Assembly: GCF_000013445.1 (NCBI RefSeq) | Contig: NC_007796.1 | Span: 2,020,936-2,084,935 of the forward strand | Length of the DNA: 64,000 nt | Source of the DNA: Methanospirillum hungatei JF-1 | GTDB taxonomy: Archaea; Halobacteriota; Methanomicrobia; Methanomicrobiales; Methanospirillaceae | Direction: 5' to 3' | Part shown: positions 18,161-26,350 of the stretch, in pieces | Position numbering within the stretch: the stretch's first letter is position 1 | Layout of the letters: the number at the start of each line of letters is the position of its first letter | The notes under the pieces: generated by a model | Told to the model about the DNA's origin: nothing | Database searches by the model: none | The model's input: only the letters and a program-made list of their open reading frames with translations | Made by a program: the position numbers and the translations under genes

Positions 18161-19092
18161 AATTGAAGACCCTCATCATACCGGGTGTAAAACGGGATCG
18201 CTGCGATTGCACCCGTAATTCCCCGGCCATTGATCCAGATTTTCAGATCATCACCGGCAAGTGCCCTCGCATCATCCGGGGTAACCTGTCCGGATTTTGT
18301 CCGCCACCCGTATTCTAAAAGACGATCCGGAGAAAATCCGGTAAAGACCGCCATTCCGGTTTCTTTTGAGAGAGTGTACTGCATCAGGAGCTCGGAAAAT
18401 CTCCTGGCAAGCTCCTCGGGATTGCTGCTTGCAAATTCTGCAACCACACCGACACAGTTCTTTGTCCTGAACGGGACCGGAAAGAGCTGGACTATTGTAT
18501 GTGAGAGGTACCGGTGCCTCTTATCTGCAACCGTCCGGGCAATATTGTGAACAAGCGTCCATGTTGCTCCCTCCTCCGGGGTGTCTGTGTCATCAACTCC
18601 GATAAGCACCCGGCTCATTCGGGGAAGAACTATCGTTGATCCGGCAACTTTTCCCCCGCCTGATTCATCATACGAAGAACGGATCACTCCCTCGGCACTC
18701 GCCCGGCAGATGGTGGCACCAACCCCGCCACCACCCATCCCGATATAGGAGATAGCAATCTCATCCCCCTCTACACTGACTTTTGAGATACCAGCCGGAA
18801 ATTTTGATCCTTCAAGGGCAAGGTCAACCTCTCCGGTCCGCAGAAGAAACCGATTCATGGAACCGACGGTCCGGACGCCGGTGACAAGTGGCGACTTTGC
18901 ATAGTGCTTTTTCACCCACATGGCTCCGCCGATACAGTCAAAACACTCGATAAGTTCAACCTGGCCTCCTGTATCGTCGCTGACTGCGCAAATCCACGGA
19001 TAATGGATAATATATGGTTCTGATATACCAGACATTCCGGGCTCCAGATGTATAGGGGGATCTTTGTTGGCGAAAATTTCGTCAACAAACAT
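18145..19092 (-). CDS. methanogenesis marker protein 11 homologue
   Basis: This 315-residue protein matches what I know as methanogenesis marker protein 11, a family found in methanogens and of unknown function. Distinctive segments are IECFDCIGGAMWVKKHYA near the N-terminus, the glycine-rich ISYIGMGGGGVGATICRA, VLIGVDDTDTPEEGATW, and the late WRTKSGQVTPDDARAL. The DDTDTPEEGATW part resembles the DDTD motif of the TiaS/DUF1743-like fold, which suggests nucleotide or metal binding. It is the first gene of the operon, about 30 bases downstream of a TATA-like box. Its position links the family to coenzyme B genes. Confidence 0.82.
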   Translation of the reverse strand: MFVDEIFANKDPPIHLEPGMSGISEPYIIHYPWICAVSDDTGGQVELIECFDCIGGAMWVKKHYAKSPLVTGVRTVGSMNRFLLRTGEVDLALEGSKFPAGISKVSVEGDEIAISYIGMGGGGVGATICRASAEGVIRSSYDESGGGKVAGSTIVLPRMSRVLIGVDDTDTPEEGATWTLVHNIARTVADKRHRYLSHTIVQLFPVPFRTKNCVGVVAEFASSNPEELARRFSELLMQYTLSKETGMAVFTGFSPDRLLEYGWRTKSGQVTPDDARALAGDDLKIWINGRGITGAIAAIPFYTRYDEGLQLCGQS

Positions 19093-19412
19093 GGTGCACC
19101 AACAGGTATAAGTGTTGCTTATTTATTTCAGGCTCATCGAACCAGACATAACAAAAATTAATAGGGGCTCATTCATCGATCAAAGAGAGATCTCAGCAAA
19201 CATAAATAAATGCAAAATAATGAAATGCAATCTTTGTTATTACATTTGGTCTAACCATGGAGCATGGGAACGAACGCAAGAAGGGGTGAGTATTGAGGTC
19301 CCTGCCAACAGATTCGGACATTCCCATGATATGTTTCGTGAGTATAACAGCCGAATGAGTTGTAACATTTCAGAGAGTGAAATTATTAGAATTAAAAATA
19401 AAATGACTATCC
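19093..19412. other. AT-rich intergenic region
   Basis: This stretch holds the aks-operon promoter at its left end and is otherwise AT-rich. A 66-codon open frame on the plus strand ends at 19420, overlapping the broken hicA. It has no recognisable HicB features, so I do not call it a gene. Confidence 0.5.
19119..19128 (-). promoter_or_regulatory. TATA-like box of the coenzyme B operon
   Basis: Read on the minus strand this is AAATAAATAA, 27-36 bases before the ATG at 19092. The implied leader is under about ten bases. It is the only good promoter element upstream of the eight overlapping genes, so they are probably one transcript. Confidence 0.5.
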
Positions 19413-19633
19413 ATGCCTAAATTACCCATTGTGAGTGGAAATGGAGGCGGTTACTGCATTTACCAAATTGGGCTCGCTGATTTCACGCCAGCGTGGCAGT
19501 CATGCTACTAACAAAAGATGGATCTATCTATACCTTGTCTGTCCCTCTTCACCAAGCGTTAGGACCCGGCCTTTTACGAGATCTGATTCGGATCGCTGAT
19601 ATCACCGTTGATGAATTTGCACCGGTATTGTAA
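19413..19633 (+). pseudogene. hicA: frameshifted HicA-family toxin
   Basis: The HicA (YcfA) mRNA-interferase family can be read across all three frames. MPKLPIVSG begins at 19413, EAVTAFTKLG..LISRQRGSHA follows in the next frame from about 19441, and LLTKDGSIYTLSVPLHQALG with GPGLLRDLIRIADITVDEF continues in the third frame from 19502 to the stop at 19631. The catalytic His in RGSHA is retained. At least two frameshifts prevent a full product, so it is a pseudogene. No HicB antitoxin is visible on either side, so the loss may have left no selection for the toxin. Confidence 0.82.
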
Positions 19634-19779
19634 GTTCATTATACACCCTTACACGTTTGAGTGCACAAAATGAACACCGTCATAAAGAGATGACCTTTAA
19701 ACAACTCATAACTTGTTCAGATTATTCGATTATTTTTGCGATTATGCACATTAAAAGAGGATTATTTTATACGCATTTT

Positions 19780-21882
19780 TTATTCACAGGTAAGACACCA
19801 GACCTCTTCATTCCATCCGACAAGCCGGATGATGTTCAGACACATATCCCGGATCTGATACCTGCCAAACCGCGATTTATAGGAGTAGGATCCAACTCTC
19901 GACTTATACCGTGATGGATCGTCGGAAAAATACCCGGAGTACTCCCTCACTATCCGGTCAAACTTCTGCGGCTCTTTCTCAAAGACAACCTGTACCGTAT
20001 GTTCCAGAACCTGGTACCAGTACTTCACCTCATGAGATGAACCGGCAATAGTGAGCATCGTCGGCCGTGCCATCTTTGGTATCTCACCCTGCCGCATACA
20101 GGCACTAGGAGCAGGTGAGAGTTTTGGGACCTCGGTTTCAGATGCCTCACACCGTGCCCATATCTTCACGCAGAATGCCGCCAGAACGCCTGAACGCTGA
20201 TCGATCTGGTATCGTCTCCAGAACCGTATATTTTTCATACCTGCATTCAGCATCAGGTTATCAAGAGCATACCAGGCCTTTTTCACCTCGAAATCTGCAT
20301 TTTTTATCGCCGGGTTCTCCTGGGTAATCGTCAGATTTCCAAGCCGGTGCACAAAGTCGGCATGGACTGAAGACCAGTCTGACCCAAGATGCTCTTTCCA
20401 GTTATCTGACAGTGTTTCAGGCATGATATGATCGATCATCCTGACTTCAGCCTCATCCTCAAACAACGCATATGATGGCGCAGGATCAGAGCCCCGTGGC
20501 TGACTAGAAAAGTACTCCTCAAGCCGCTCTAGGATGACAAATGCAAGTTTATTGTCAGAACCCGGCTGATAGAGATCGCTGTACCGGAGATGATCCAAGA
20601 ACTCATCATCATCCGGCATATCAAAAGGAGCCTGAAGAGATGCGATAAATGACCTGGTCTCCTCCGGCGTAAGATACCCTAACCCGTCTGATGCACCCCG
20701 GCAGAGGATCTCAAACACTTCCTCATATACCGCATCTGACCTCTGGCAGACCATCCGACGTATCAGGTAACTTTCAACACAGGAGAGGATTTCAAGTAAT
20801 TCATCATCTGATAGTGAAGCAGCAGGATTTCTTCGTCGATCATTTGCTGCCAGCAGAAGAAGGAGGAATGGTGCAGGGGCATTATTGCCGATTCGTTTAA
20901 TTCGGGTAAGGGATTTACACACCTCCTTCCTGACCCGGCTGTCCCCGTCACCCTGTTCCGGAAAGAGGATAAGGCGGTAATATTCAGAAAATCTGCTGAT
21001 ATCCCGAAGTAACAGGCGAACATCATCTGATGAGGCCTGCTGGTATCGCCTCCGGATCTTCTCAAAGATCTCGCCATGACGGATAATACGACCGTCCTTC
21101 ATGCAAAAGTGCCGGATAAAGGAGGATATCAGAACCTGATCATTATTCAGCCGCTCTTCCATCGGTTTCCAGAACTGATCATACTGAGCTTCGGCAATCT
21201 CCTGGCTGTCCAGATGGGCGAAGAAGAAGTTCCTGATAAGGTCTGACTCCTCAAGCGGCACACCCCGGTAATTTAAAGCCTCAAACACCTGGTTCGGATT
21301 TTCACCCTCATCAAGCTCTATATAAACCACACAGAGATCTTCAGTAATTACTTCCTGCAAGAGATGCAGATCCATCCCGGAAAAACGGTCGAGTTGCCAC
21401 CAATAATAGTCAAAACACTCAACTATCCCTGAATCCTGGTCAAAAACATAGTCTTCATCAAAAATATGAAACAGGGCGTTTTTATCGACCCTTGTCGGGA
21501 TGACAACATACTGCCCTTCCCCACTCTTTGGTGCGTTCTTTAAAAAATCAGATATCTGATCATAGAGCTCATGCAGCCCTTTCTCCCGTGCAAATGCTCT
21601 GATAACGGCAAGAATGATACTTACGGTGGTGATTCGCTGCTGACCGTCTATGATGACATATTTATCAAGGTTTTTTTCATACTCCCTGACTACAACGATG
21701 GAACCCAGGAACCGGGCAGGCGATTTCTCCGATCCAGTACGAAGAGAATATTGTTCCCTGATATCCGCCCATAACTGCTCCCACTGCTGTCGTGACCATA
21801 CGTACGGGCGCTGAAACAGCGGGACCTTGTATTGTTTTGCCCCGTTAAATAAGTCCCAGACCGATGCCTTGGTCGCTTTCAT
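19780..21882 (-). CDS. DUF262/DUF1524 protein, GmrSD-type restriction enzyme
   Basis: This 700-residue protein combines the two halves of GmrSD-like, modification-dependent restriction systems. The N-terminal DUF262 domain has the ParB/sulfiredoxin-like motifs FQRPYVW (23-29) and IIDGQQR (77-83), used in nucleotide hydrolysis. A helical middle follows. The DUF1524 domain has the HNH-type nuclease motif IDHIMPE (H485) and HRLGNLTI with following Asn residues. The last 100 residues are an uncharacterised C-terminal domain. Such proteins cut DNA with modified bases, typically from phages. It begins alone on the minus strand, next to a broken toxin gene, which fits a small defence patch. Confidence 0.85.
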   Translation of the reverse strand: MKATKASVWDLFNGAKQYKVPLFQRPYVWSRQQWEQLWADIREQYSLRTGSEKSPARFLGSIVVVREYEKNLDKYVIIDGQQRITTVSIILAVIRAFAREKGLHELYDQISDFLKNAPKSGEGQYVVIPTRVDKNALFHIFDEDYVFDQDSGIVECFDYYWWQLDRFSGMDLHLLQEVITEDLCVVYIELDEGENPNQVFEALNYRGVPLEESDLIRNFFFAHLDSQEIAEAQYDQFWKPMEERLNNDQVLISSFIRHFCMKDGRIIRHGEIFEKIRRRYQQASSDDVRLLLRDISRFSEYYRLILFPEQGDGDSRVRKEVCKSLTRIKRIGNNAPAPFLLLLLAANDRRRNPAASLSDDELLEILSCVESYLIRRMVCQRSDAVYEEVFEILCRGASDGLGYLTPEETRSFIASLQAPFDMPDDDEFLDHLRYSDLYQPGSDNKLAFVILERLEEYFSSQPRGSDPAPSYALFEDEAEVRMIDHIMPETLSDNWKEHLGSDWSSVHADFVHRLGNLTITQENPAIKNADFEVKKAWYALDNLMLNAGMKNIRFWRRYQIDQRSGVLAAFCVKIWARCEASETEVPKLSPAPSACMRQGEIPKMARPTMLTIAGSSHEVKYWYQVLEHTVQVVFEKEPQKFDRIVREYSGYFSDDPSRYKSRVGSYSYKSRFGRYQIRDMCLNIIRLVGWNEEVWCLTCE

Positions 21883-21994
21883 TCACCACTATCCCGGTAG
21901 AACATATCGCGTTCCTATCGCTTTACCTCACCGGTTTGTTAAGAGGAGAATTACGAGCGTTCCCTAGCAGGAAATGATAAAAAAATAAAAATGA

Positions 21995-22450
21995 TTACCA
22001 GGCCTCTGAAAAGGCACTGTTGGTGTATATGTCTTCTAGGCGGGCTTTGTGTCCGCGCTCCATCTTTGCCAGCTCTTCAAACGTCTTCTTCTGATCTGCA
22101 TCCGTACTTGCAGCGGCAAACTGCTCGTACATCTGCATTGCTTCTTCTTCCCGCTTGATTGCAACCTGAAGACCTTCAAGGGGTTTTAAGTCCATTGATG
22201 GTTTTGGCTTTTCGATGGTGTCTGAAATATGGTAATCCTTAACCTCATCAAATTTGAGCTCTTTTTTGGCTCCACTTAAATATTCCTGGAGAGTTTTCCG
22301 GTGATATGTCTCCTCCTGAGCAAGTTCTTTGAACGTTCCCTTCAAAGCCGGATCTTTAACTTTTTCTGAAAGTGATATGTAAAAAGCATACGCATCAACT
22401 TCCTTATCGATCGCTGCAAGTAAAATCTTCTTATATTCTTCCAGTTTCAT
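21995..22450 (-). CDS. rubrerythrin-like diiron protein without rubredoxin domain
   Basis: The protein has 151 residues in a four-helix ferritin-like fold. The two halves each carry the metal-binding pattern. The first has E17 in KEVDAYAFY and EETYH; the second has REEEAMQMYEQF and MERGHKARLE. The C-terminal rubredoxin domain of classical rubrerythrin is absent. These proteins reduce peroxide or handle iron during oxidative stress in anaerobes. The gene lies 58 bases downstream of ftr on the same strand with its own ribosome-binding site (GAGGGTGA), so it may be co-transcribed or separately controlled. Confidence 0.85.
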   Translation of the reverse strand: MKLEEYKKILLAAIDKEVDAYAFYISLSEKVKDPALKGTFKELAQEETYHRKTLQEYLSGAKKELKFDEVKDYHISDTIEKPKPSMDLKPLEGLQVAIKREEEAMQMYEQFAAASTDADQKKTFEELAKMERGHKARLEDIYTNSAFSEAW

Positions 22451-22508
22451 AAATCACCCTCCTGAGGGTAAGTAATAATTCTGGTGAATTGGTTAAAAAA
22501 GATATTGA

Positions 22509-23396
22509 TCAGAAGAGTTCTGCCAGTTTAAACTGGAATGGCCCAAGCTTTCCTTCATAGTTACCGGCACTGATGAACGAAACACCCGGAACCTTGACTG
22601 CAGCCTTGATACCTGCTGCCATTGCCTTTTTGACTGATGCCTCATCCACACCATTGATGACGATCTCATAGATGGATTTGACACCATCAGGGACTTTGGT
22701 ATCCGGAACCTTCTCACGGATGGTCGGGCAATACTGCTCATTGGTCGTTGCCGGAATTGGGAACTTGTAGTTCTTTGATCCGACTTTGGATCCTGACGCA
22801 ACAATACCGCCTGCGAAGCTGGTGATGGTCCCTTTTACTTCAAAAATTGCATCTGCAGCTGCCTTTGCTCCCATAAGGGCAGTCATCTGGTTGTCTGCCA
22901 TGACAAAGAAGTTCCCGCCTGCGACACCCTTGACCATGCCAAAGACTTCTTCTCCAACATAGTCTCCTTCCATAATCGGGATCTTCCAGCACTGCCGTCC
23001 GCCAATCTCCACCTTGGATTCGAACTTGTCTCCAAAGAAGTGAATTTTGATATCGAACTTCTCTTCTGCATCAGGCATGCCATTAAAGACAGAGGTTGTT
23101 GCTGCGGTCAAGACGCACTCGGCAATACGCTCCATGACCTGTTCCGGAACTTTCTTCTTTGAGGCACAGATCAGAATGGATACACCCGGACGTCCGTCAG
23201 GGGTCTCATCTGCACTGACATATCCTTCAATACCTGCCTCACAGGGACAACCAATTGCAGAGGTTGCAAACCCGGTAGCCTCCATCGCAGCGGTCATTGC
23301 CCATTCGCGGGTTACTCCGGTTATTATTACCCGTGATACCCATATTGGAAATCCTTCAGCAAATGTGTTATCAATTGGTACACCGTTCAGTTCCAT
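22509..23396 (-). CDS. ftr: formylmethanofuran:tetrahydromethanopterin formyltransferase
   Basis: Ftr transfers the formyl group from formylmethanofuran to tetrahydromethanopterin, the second step of CO2 reduction to methane. The 295-residue length is typical. The N-terminal MELNGVPIDNTFAEGFPIWVSR, TGFATSAIGCPCEAGIEGY and GIVASGSKVGSKNYKF are strongly conserved in this cytosolic enzyme. The start follows GAGGAA. The upstream zinc-ribbon gene ends only 20 bases before the ATG on the same strand, so the two are probably co-transcribed. Confidence 0.96.
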   Translation of the reverse strand: MELNGVPIDNTFAEGFPIWVSRVIITGVTREWAMTAAMEATGFATSAIGCPCEAGIEGYVSADETPDGRPGVSILICASKKKVPEQVMERIAECVLTAATTSVFNGMPDAEEKFDIKIHFFGDKFESKVEIGGRQCWKIPIMEGDYVGEEVFGMVKGVAGGNFFVMADNQMTALMGAKAAADAIFEVKGTITSFAGGIVASGSKVGSKNYKFPIPATTNEQYCPTIREKVPDTKVPDGVKSIYEIVINGVDEASVKKAMAAGIKAAVKVPGVSFISAGNYEGKLGPFQFKLAELF

Positions 23397-23416
23397 TACG
23401 GTTCCTCACAAAGAGG

Positions 23417-24022
23417 TCATCTGTCAGACCAATAATGGTTGTGAATTCGATCTGATACCAGGTGACCTTCGGACAGGTATCCTGCATCTATTCTGCAGGC
23501 ACGAAGCACATCACATCCCCGTATCGGCTGCGACGGATCTGCCGTTGTTACAAGGGTTGACAAGGCCAGCACGGAATCAGGAAGCTTCATCCCAAACAGA
23601 TCGGTTGACCGGACTTCATGGGAATGAGTCTGCACCGTCTTCCTGACCGTCCCCCTGTTTATGACTATCCCCATCCGGTTCATAAGAGCTGCCGCATGGG
23701 AAAAGGTGTGGTCCTCCGAGAGAGAGAGGCAGAGATCCACAATCGGTGATCCAAACCTGCTTTTTTCATAAAAGGGCGCTTTGGCATAGCAGAGCTGACC
23801 ACAGTCCCGACAATGAAAGCGCTTGACATACACATAGATGTGCATCTCCCCTTCAGGAGCATACACCGTCGAAAATCGCCGTTGTTTCATATCATGGCTG
23901 ATCACCATGCCCATGCAGTTCGGACAGGGAAGGGGGTCGGTAAACTGGACCCCCGAAACTCCTGTTACCGCCTGATAGACCAGGTCAGCAATAATCGGGG
24001 AGATAAACGGTTGGCGACGCAT
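23417..24022 (-). CDS. zinc-ribbon, transposase-N-terminus-like protein (paralogue A)
   Basis: The protein has 201 residues. A CPNC...FHCRDCG zinc ribbon (roughly residues 33-80) is followed by a helical segment reading DLCLSLSEDHTFSHAAALMN and GIVINRGTVRKTV. This resembles the zinc finger and helix-turn-helix of some IS transposases, but the DDE catalytic part is absent. A paralogue at 43051-43617 shares the layout: CYA.APFY, KFGSP(I/V)(V/I)DLC and RGT(V/I)R. Because it precedes ftr by 20 bases on the same strand, it may be a domesticated DNA-binding regulator of methanogenesis genes. That role is inference. Confidence 0.65.
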   Translation of the reverse strand: MRRQPFISPIIADLVYQAVTGVSGVQFTDPLPCPNCMGMVISHDMKQRRFSTVYAPEGEMHIYVYVKRFHCRDCGQLCYAKAPFYEKSRFGSPIVDLCLSLSEDHTFSHAAALMNRMGIVINRGTVRKTVQTHSHEVRSTDLFGMKLPDSVLALSTLVTTADPSQPIRGCDVLRACRIDAGYLSEGHLVSDRIHNHYWSDR

Positions 24023-24054
24023 CTACAGGATAGTATAATCAACCTGTCCGGTTT

Positions 24055-24432
24055 TTAAGCATGACGCATTGCATCCGGTGTTCCAAACCTGGTGAGGAGT
24101 CGCCAGAGGAGTATTGTCAGCGTACATGAGTATAGGACCTGCAGAAAGATGGTCCATGGAATTTCCATGCTGAAAAAGATGATTAATGCGTAAACTGGAG
24201 TCATAATAGAGACAATATCCTTTTTTTCAAACAGAAGCGCAAGAGCAGCCAACACGCATGAACCAAGAACGCAACCCCAGATAAAGCTCCCTTCATTTTC
24301 AATTATACCCATGGAATGCAGGAGAAATGAAAAACCAATTCCTGCCCATGGAATGACAAGTGACAGGACGCATAAAACCTTTTGGAGCACGGTCAGGTTC
24401 CGGATAGGAAAAATATCGGCGATATTCATCAT
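24055..24432 (-). CDS. small membrane protein, unknown
   Basis: About 125 residues with four predicted membrane segments: VLCVLSLVIPWAGIGFSFLL, FIWGCVLGSCVLAALALLF, IMTPVYALIIFFSMEIPW and FLQVLYSCTLTILLWRLL. I recognise no family. ATG 24432 (or 24429) is chosen because the membrane protein proper begins with MNIADIFPIR; an in-frame ATG at 24489 would add a charged, His/Arg-rich extension. The gene lies between the zinc-ribbon gene and divergent fdhC. The G+T-poor composition does not differ clearly from its neighbours. Confidence 0.55.
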   Translation of the reverse strand: MMNIADIFPIRNLTVLQKVLCVLSLVIPWAGIGFSFLLHSMGIIENEGSFIWGCVLGSCVLAALALLFEKKDIVSIMTPVYALIIFFSMEIPWTIFLQVLYSCTLTILLWRLLTRFGTPDAMRHA

Positions 24433-24693
24433 CCTTATCCTGTGACGGACTGGATGATGAATTGTCCGGATTATGATCGCAGAGGCCATCCGTCAATCAC
24501 CGATGAGGGTGTCACATCTGGTACGATAGATATAAAATTCCTTTTGCTTGGACATTTTTTAGAAAATTGAACAGTTCAGTTCGGGATTATTTTCAAAAGT
24601 GTTTAATACTATCACAAAATACTTAATGTTTAAGCCTGCAAGGCGTGTTGTGTGGCCTTGAATCAGGCAGACTCTGTGAAGGTGTAACTAACT

Positions 24694-25566
24694 ATGGTAT
24701 TTCATCCACCCGTACAAATAATCGCCAAGGGAGCGGGCGCTGGAAAGTATAAAGCAGGCCTGGAATGGTGGAACATGATCATCCGTGGATTCATGTCCGG
24801 GGCATATATCGCAATGGGAGGTGCCCTCGCCACCGTCTGTTCTACTGCAGTCGCAGATAACCTGGGAGCTGGGTTTGGTCAGCTCATTCTGGGAGCGGTG
24901 TTCCCTGTTGGGCTTATTATCACCGTCCTTACCGGTGCAGAGCTCTTTACCGGTGACGCAATGCTTGCACCTCTCGCAGCATTCGTCCACAAGATCAGCT
25001 GGGCAAAAGTCCTGAACCTCTGGATCTGGGTATATATCGGAAATCTTATCGGTTCGATCTTTTATGCATACATCATGGCAAACGGACCGTTTGTCTCCTG
25101 GAATGCCGCAGGACTTGCAACCGTGAACGCCTTTGGATTACGGGCAGTAAATATCGGTATTGCAAAGGTCAGTTATGTTGGAATGGCAGGCATCTGGGCT
25201 GCATTCCTGAAGGGTATCGGATGTAACTGGCTTGTTAACCTCGCTATCCTGCTCGGTATCTGTGCAGATGATGCAGTTGGTAAATTCTTTGGAATCTGGT
25301 TCCCGATCATGGCTTTCGTCTCAACCGGATTTGAACACTGTGTTGCCAACATGTATTTCATCCCAGCCGGTATCATGACGGCAGGGTACCTGAACGCAGA
25401 ACAGGTCGCAACCATTACTGCAGAGAAACTTGCGACACTGAACTGGGTTACGATGTGGACAAACAACATTATCGTTGTCACCATTGGAAACATCGTCGGC
25501 GGTCTGATCTTTGTTGGTGTTCTCTACTGGATCGCCTTCAAGAAAGAGATCGAAGCACTTGAGTAA
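24694..25566 (+). CDS. fdhC: formate transporter FdhC
   Basis: FdhC is a pentameric channel of the formate/nitrite transporter family that imports formate. The 290 residues contain six membrane helices. Family signatures are GAYIAMGGALA at the first helix, GAELFTGDAM in the second, the central GCNWLVNLA and STGFEHCVANMYFIPAG. FEHCVANM carries the conserved His-proximal pore loop. It heads the plus-strand cluster fdhC - OB-fold membrane protein - fdhA - fdhB, so import and oxidation of formate are encoded together. Confidence 0.95.
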   Translation: MVFHPPVQIIAKGAGAGKYKAGLEWWNMIIRGFMSGAYIAMGGALATVCSTAVADNLGAGFGQLILGAVFPVGLIITVLTGAELFTGDAMLAPLAAFVHKISWAKVLNLWIWVYIGNLIGSIFYAYIMANGPFVSWNAAGLATVNAFGLRAVNIGIAKVSYVGMAGIWAAFLKGIGCNWLVNLAILLGICADDAVGKFFGIWFPIMAFVSTGFEHCVANMYFIPAGIMTAGYLNAEQVATITAEKLATLNWVTMWTNNIIVVTIGNIVGGLIFVGVLYWIAFKKEIEALE

Positions 25567-25586
25567 TTACACACCCTTCTTTTTTT

Positions 25587-26132
25587 ATGCAGTTTCTTCC
25601 AAGAAAGATACGACCGTCAATCCTGCACGTCCTTGTCTTCGCATTTTTTCTGATCCTGATTTCGATCTATGTATTCTCCACTGGAGATACCAGTATGCTC
25701 ATCTGGGGAATTCCGACTTTAATTTGTCTTCTTCTTATTCCCATGGGTCTGACCTACCTCTCACAAAGTCAGTATTCGGACCTCATACCAATGTATGAGG
25801 CATCTGCGAAGGACGTAAAGATCCGTGAGATCAACGAATCCATGGTATCCAAACCCATCAAAATCGAGGGACTTGTAGAAGAAGTCAGATTCAGATCATT
25901 AAACCGGCCGCATTTCATCATCGGTGACCGGACCGGTGTTACCACGGTAAAGATGTTTACCAGCCCCCGGAATGACATCAATAAAGGAGACATTGTTGAG
26001 GTGTACGGACAGGTCATCAGAAGATACATCTTCTATGGTGATCCGATCGTCAATGGTGTGGACATCCGGGTGACCGGATCCCGTGAGAAGAGTTCATCAT
26101 CCTCTGCTGATAAAAGCAGAAAGAAAAAGTGA
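25587..26132 (+). CDS. membrane-anchored OB-fold protein in the fdh cluster
   Basis: The 181-residue protein has two membrane helices at the N-terminus (about 10-55: ILHVLVFAFFLILISIYVF and MLIWGIPTLICLLLIPMGL). A soluble OB-fold-like domain follows: ISM-like KPIKIEGLVEEVRF, IIGDRTGVTTVKMF, GDIVEVYGQVIRR. It ends in a Ser/Lys-rich tail. The pattern of an OB fold with GDIVEVYG resembles NfeD-like or nucleic-acid-binding domains. It starts 20 bases after fdhC and precedes fdhA, so a role in formate metabolism or in anchoring FdhAB at the membrane is possible but unproven. Confidence 0.65.
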   Translation: MQFLPRKIRPSILHVLVFAFFLILISIYVFSTGDTSMLIWGIPTLICLLLIPMGLTYLSQSQYSDLIPMYEASAKDVKIREINESMVSKPIKIEGLVEEVRFRSLNRPHFIIGDRTGVTTVKMFTSPRNDINKGDIVEVYGQVIRRYIFYGDPIVNGVDIRVTGSREKSSSSSADKSRKKK

Positions 26133-26350
26133 ACCTTTCAGTGCGCCCTGTTTTTTCCATTCTCTGAACCATTTTTCTTCATCGTTGACAAACACAGGTA
26201 ATTAGCAGGACTTGTTTTACCGATCAGGTCCGGTTTTCCCGGCACCAGAACTTCTTGTGGAAGTGTCCCACTTCTAATCACCAAAAATGAGAATTTTTTC
26301 ACAAGACTTAATAGTCCCAATCCAGAACCTTTTGTTACCGAGGAATCGTA

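Noticed and set aside
19112-19420. possible HicB-like gene before the broken hicA
   Set aside because: The translated sequence lacks the HicB beta-strand pattern, and no frame of the stretch gives it.
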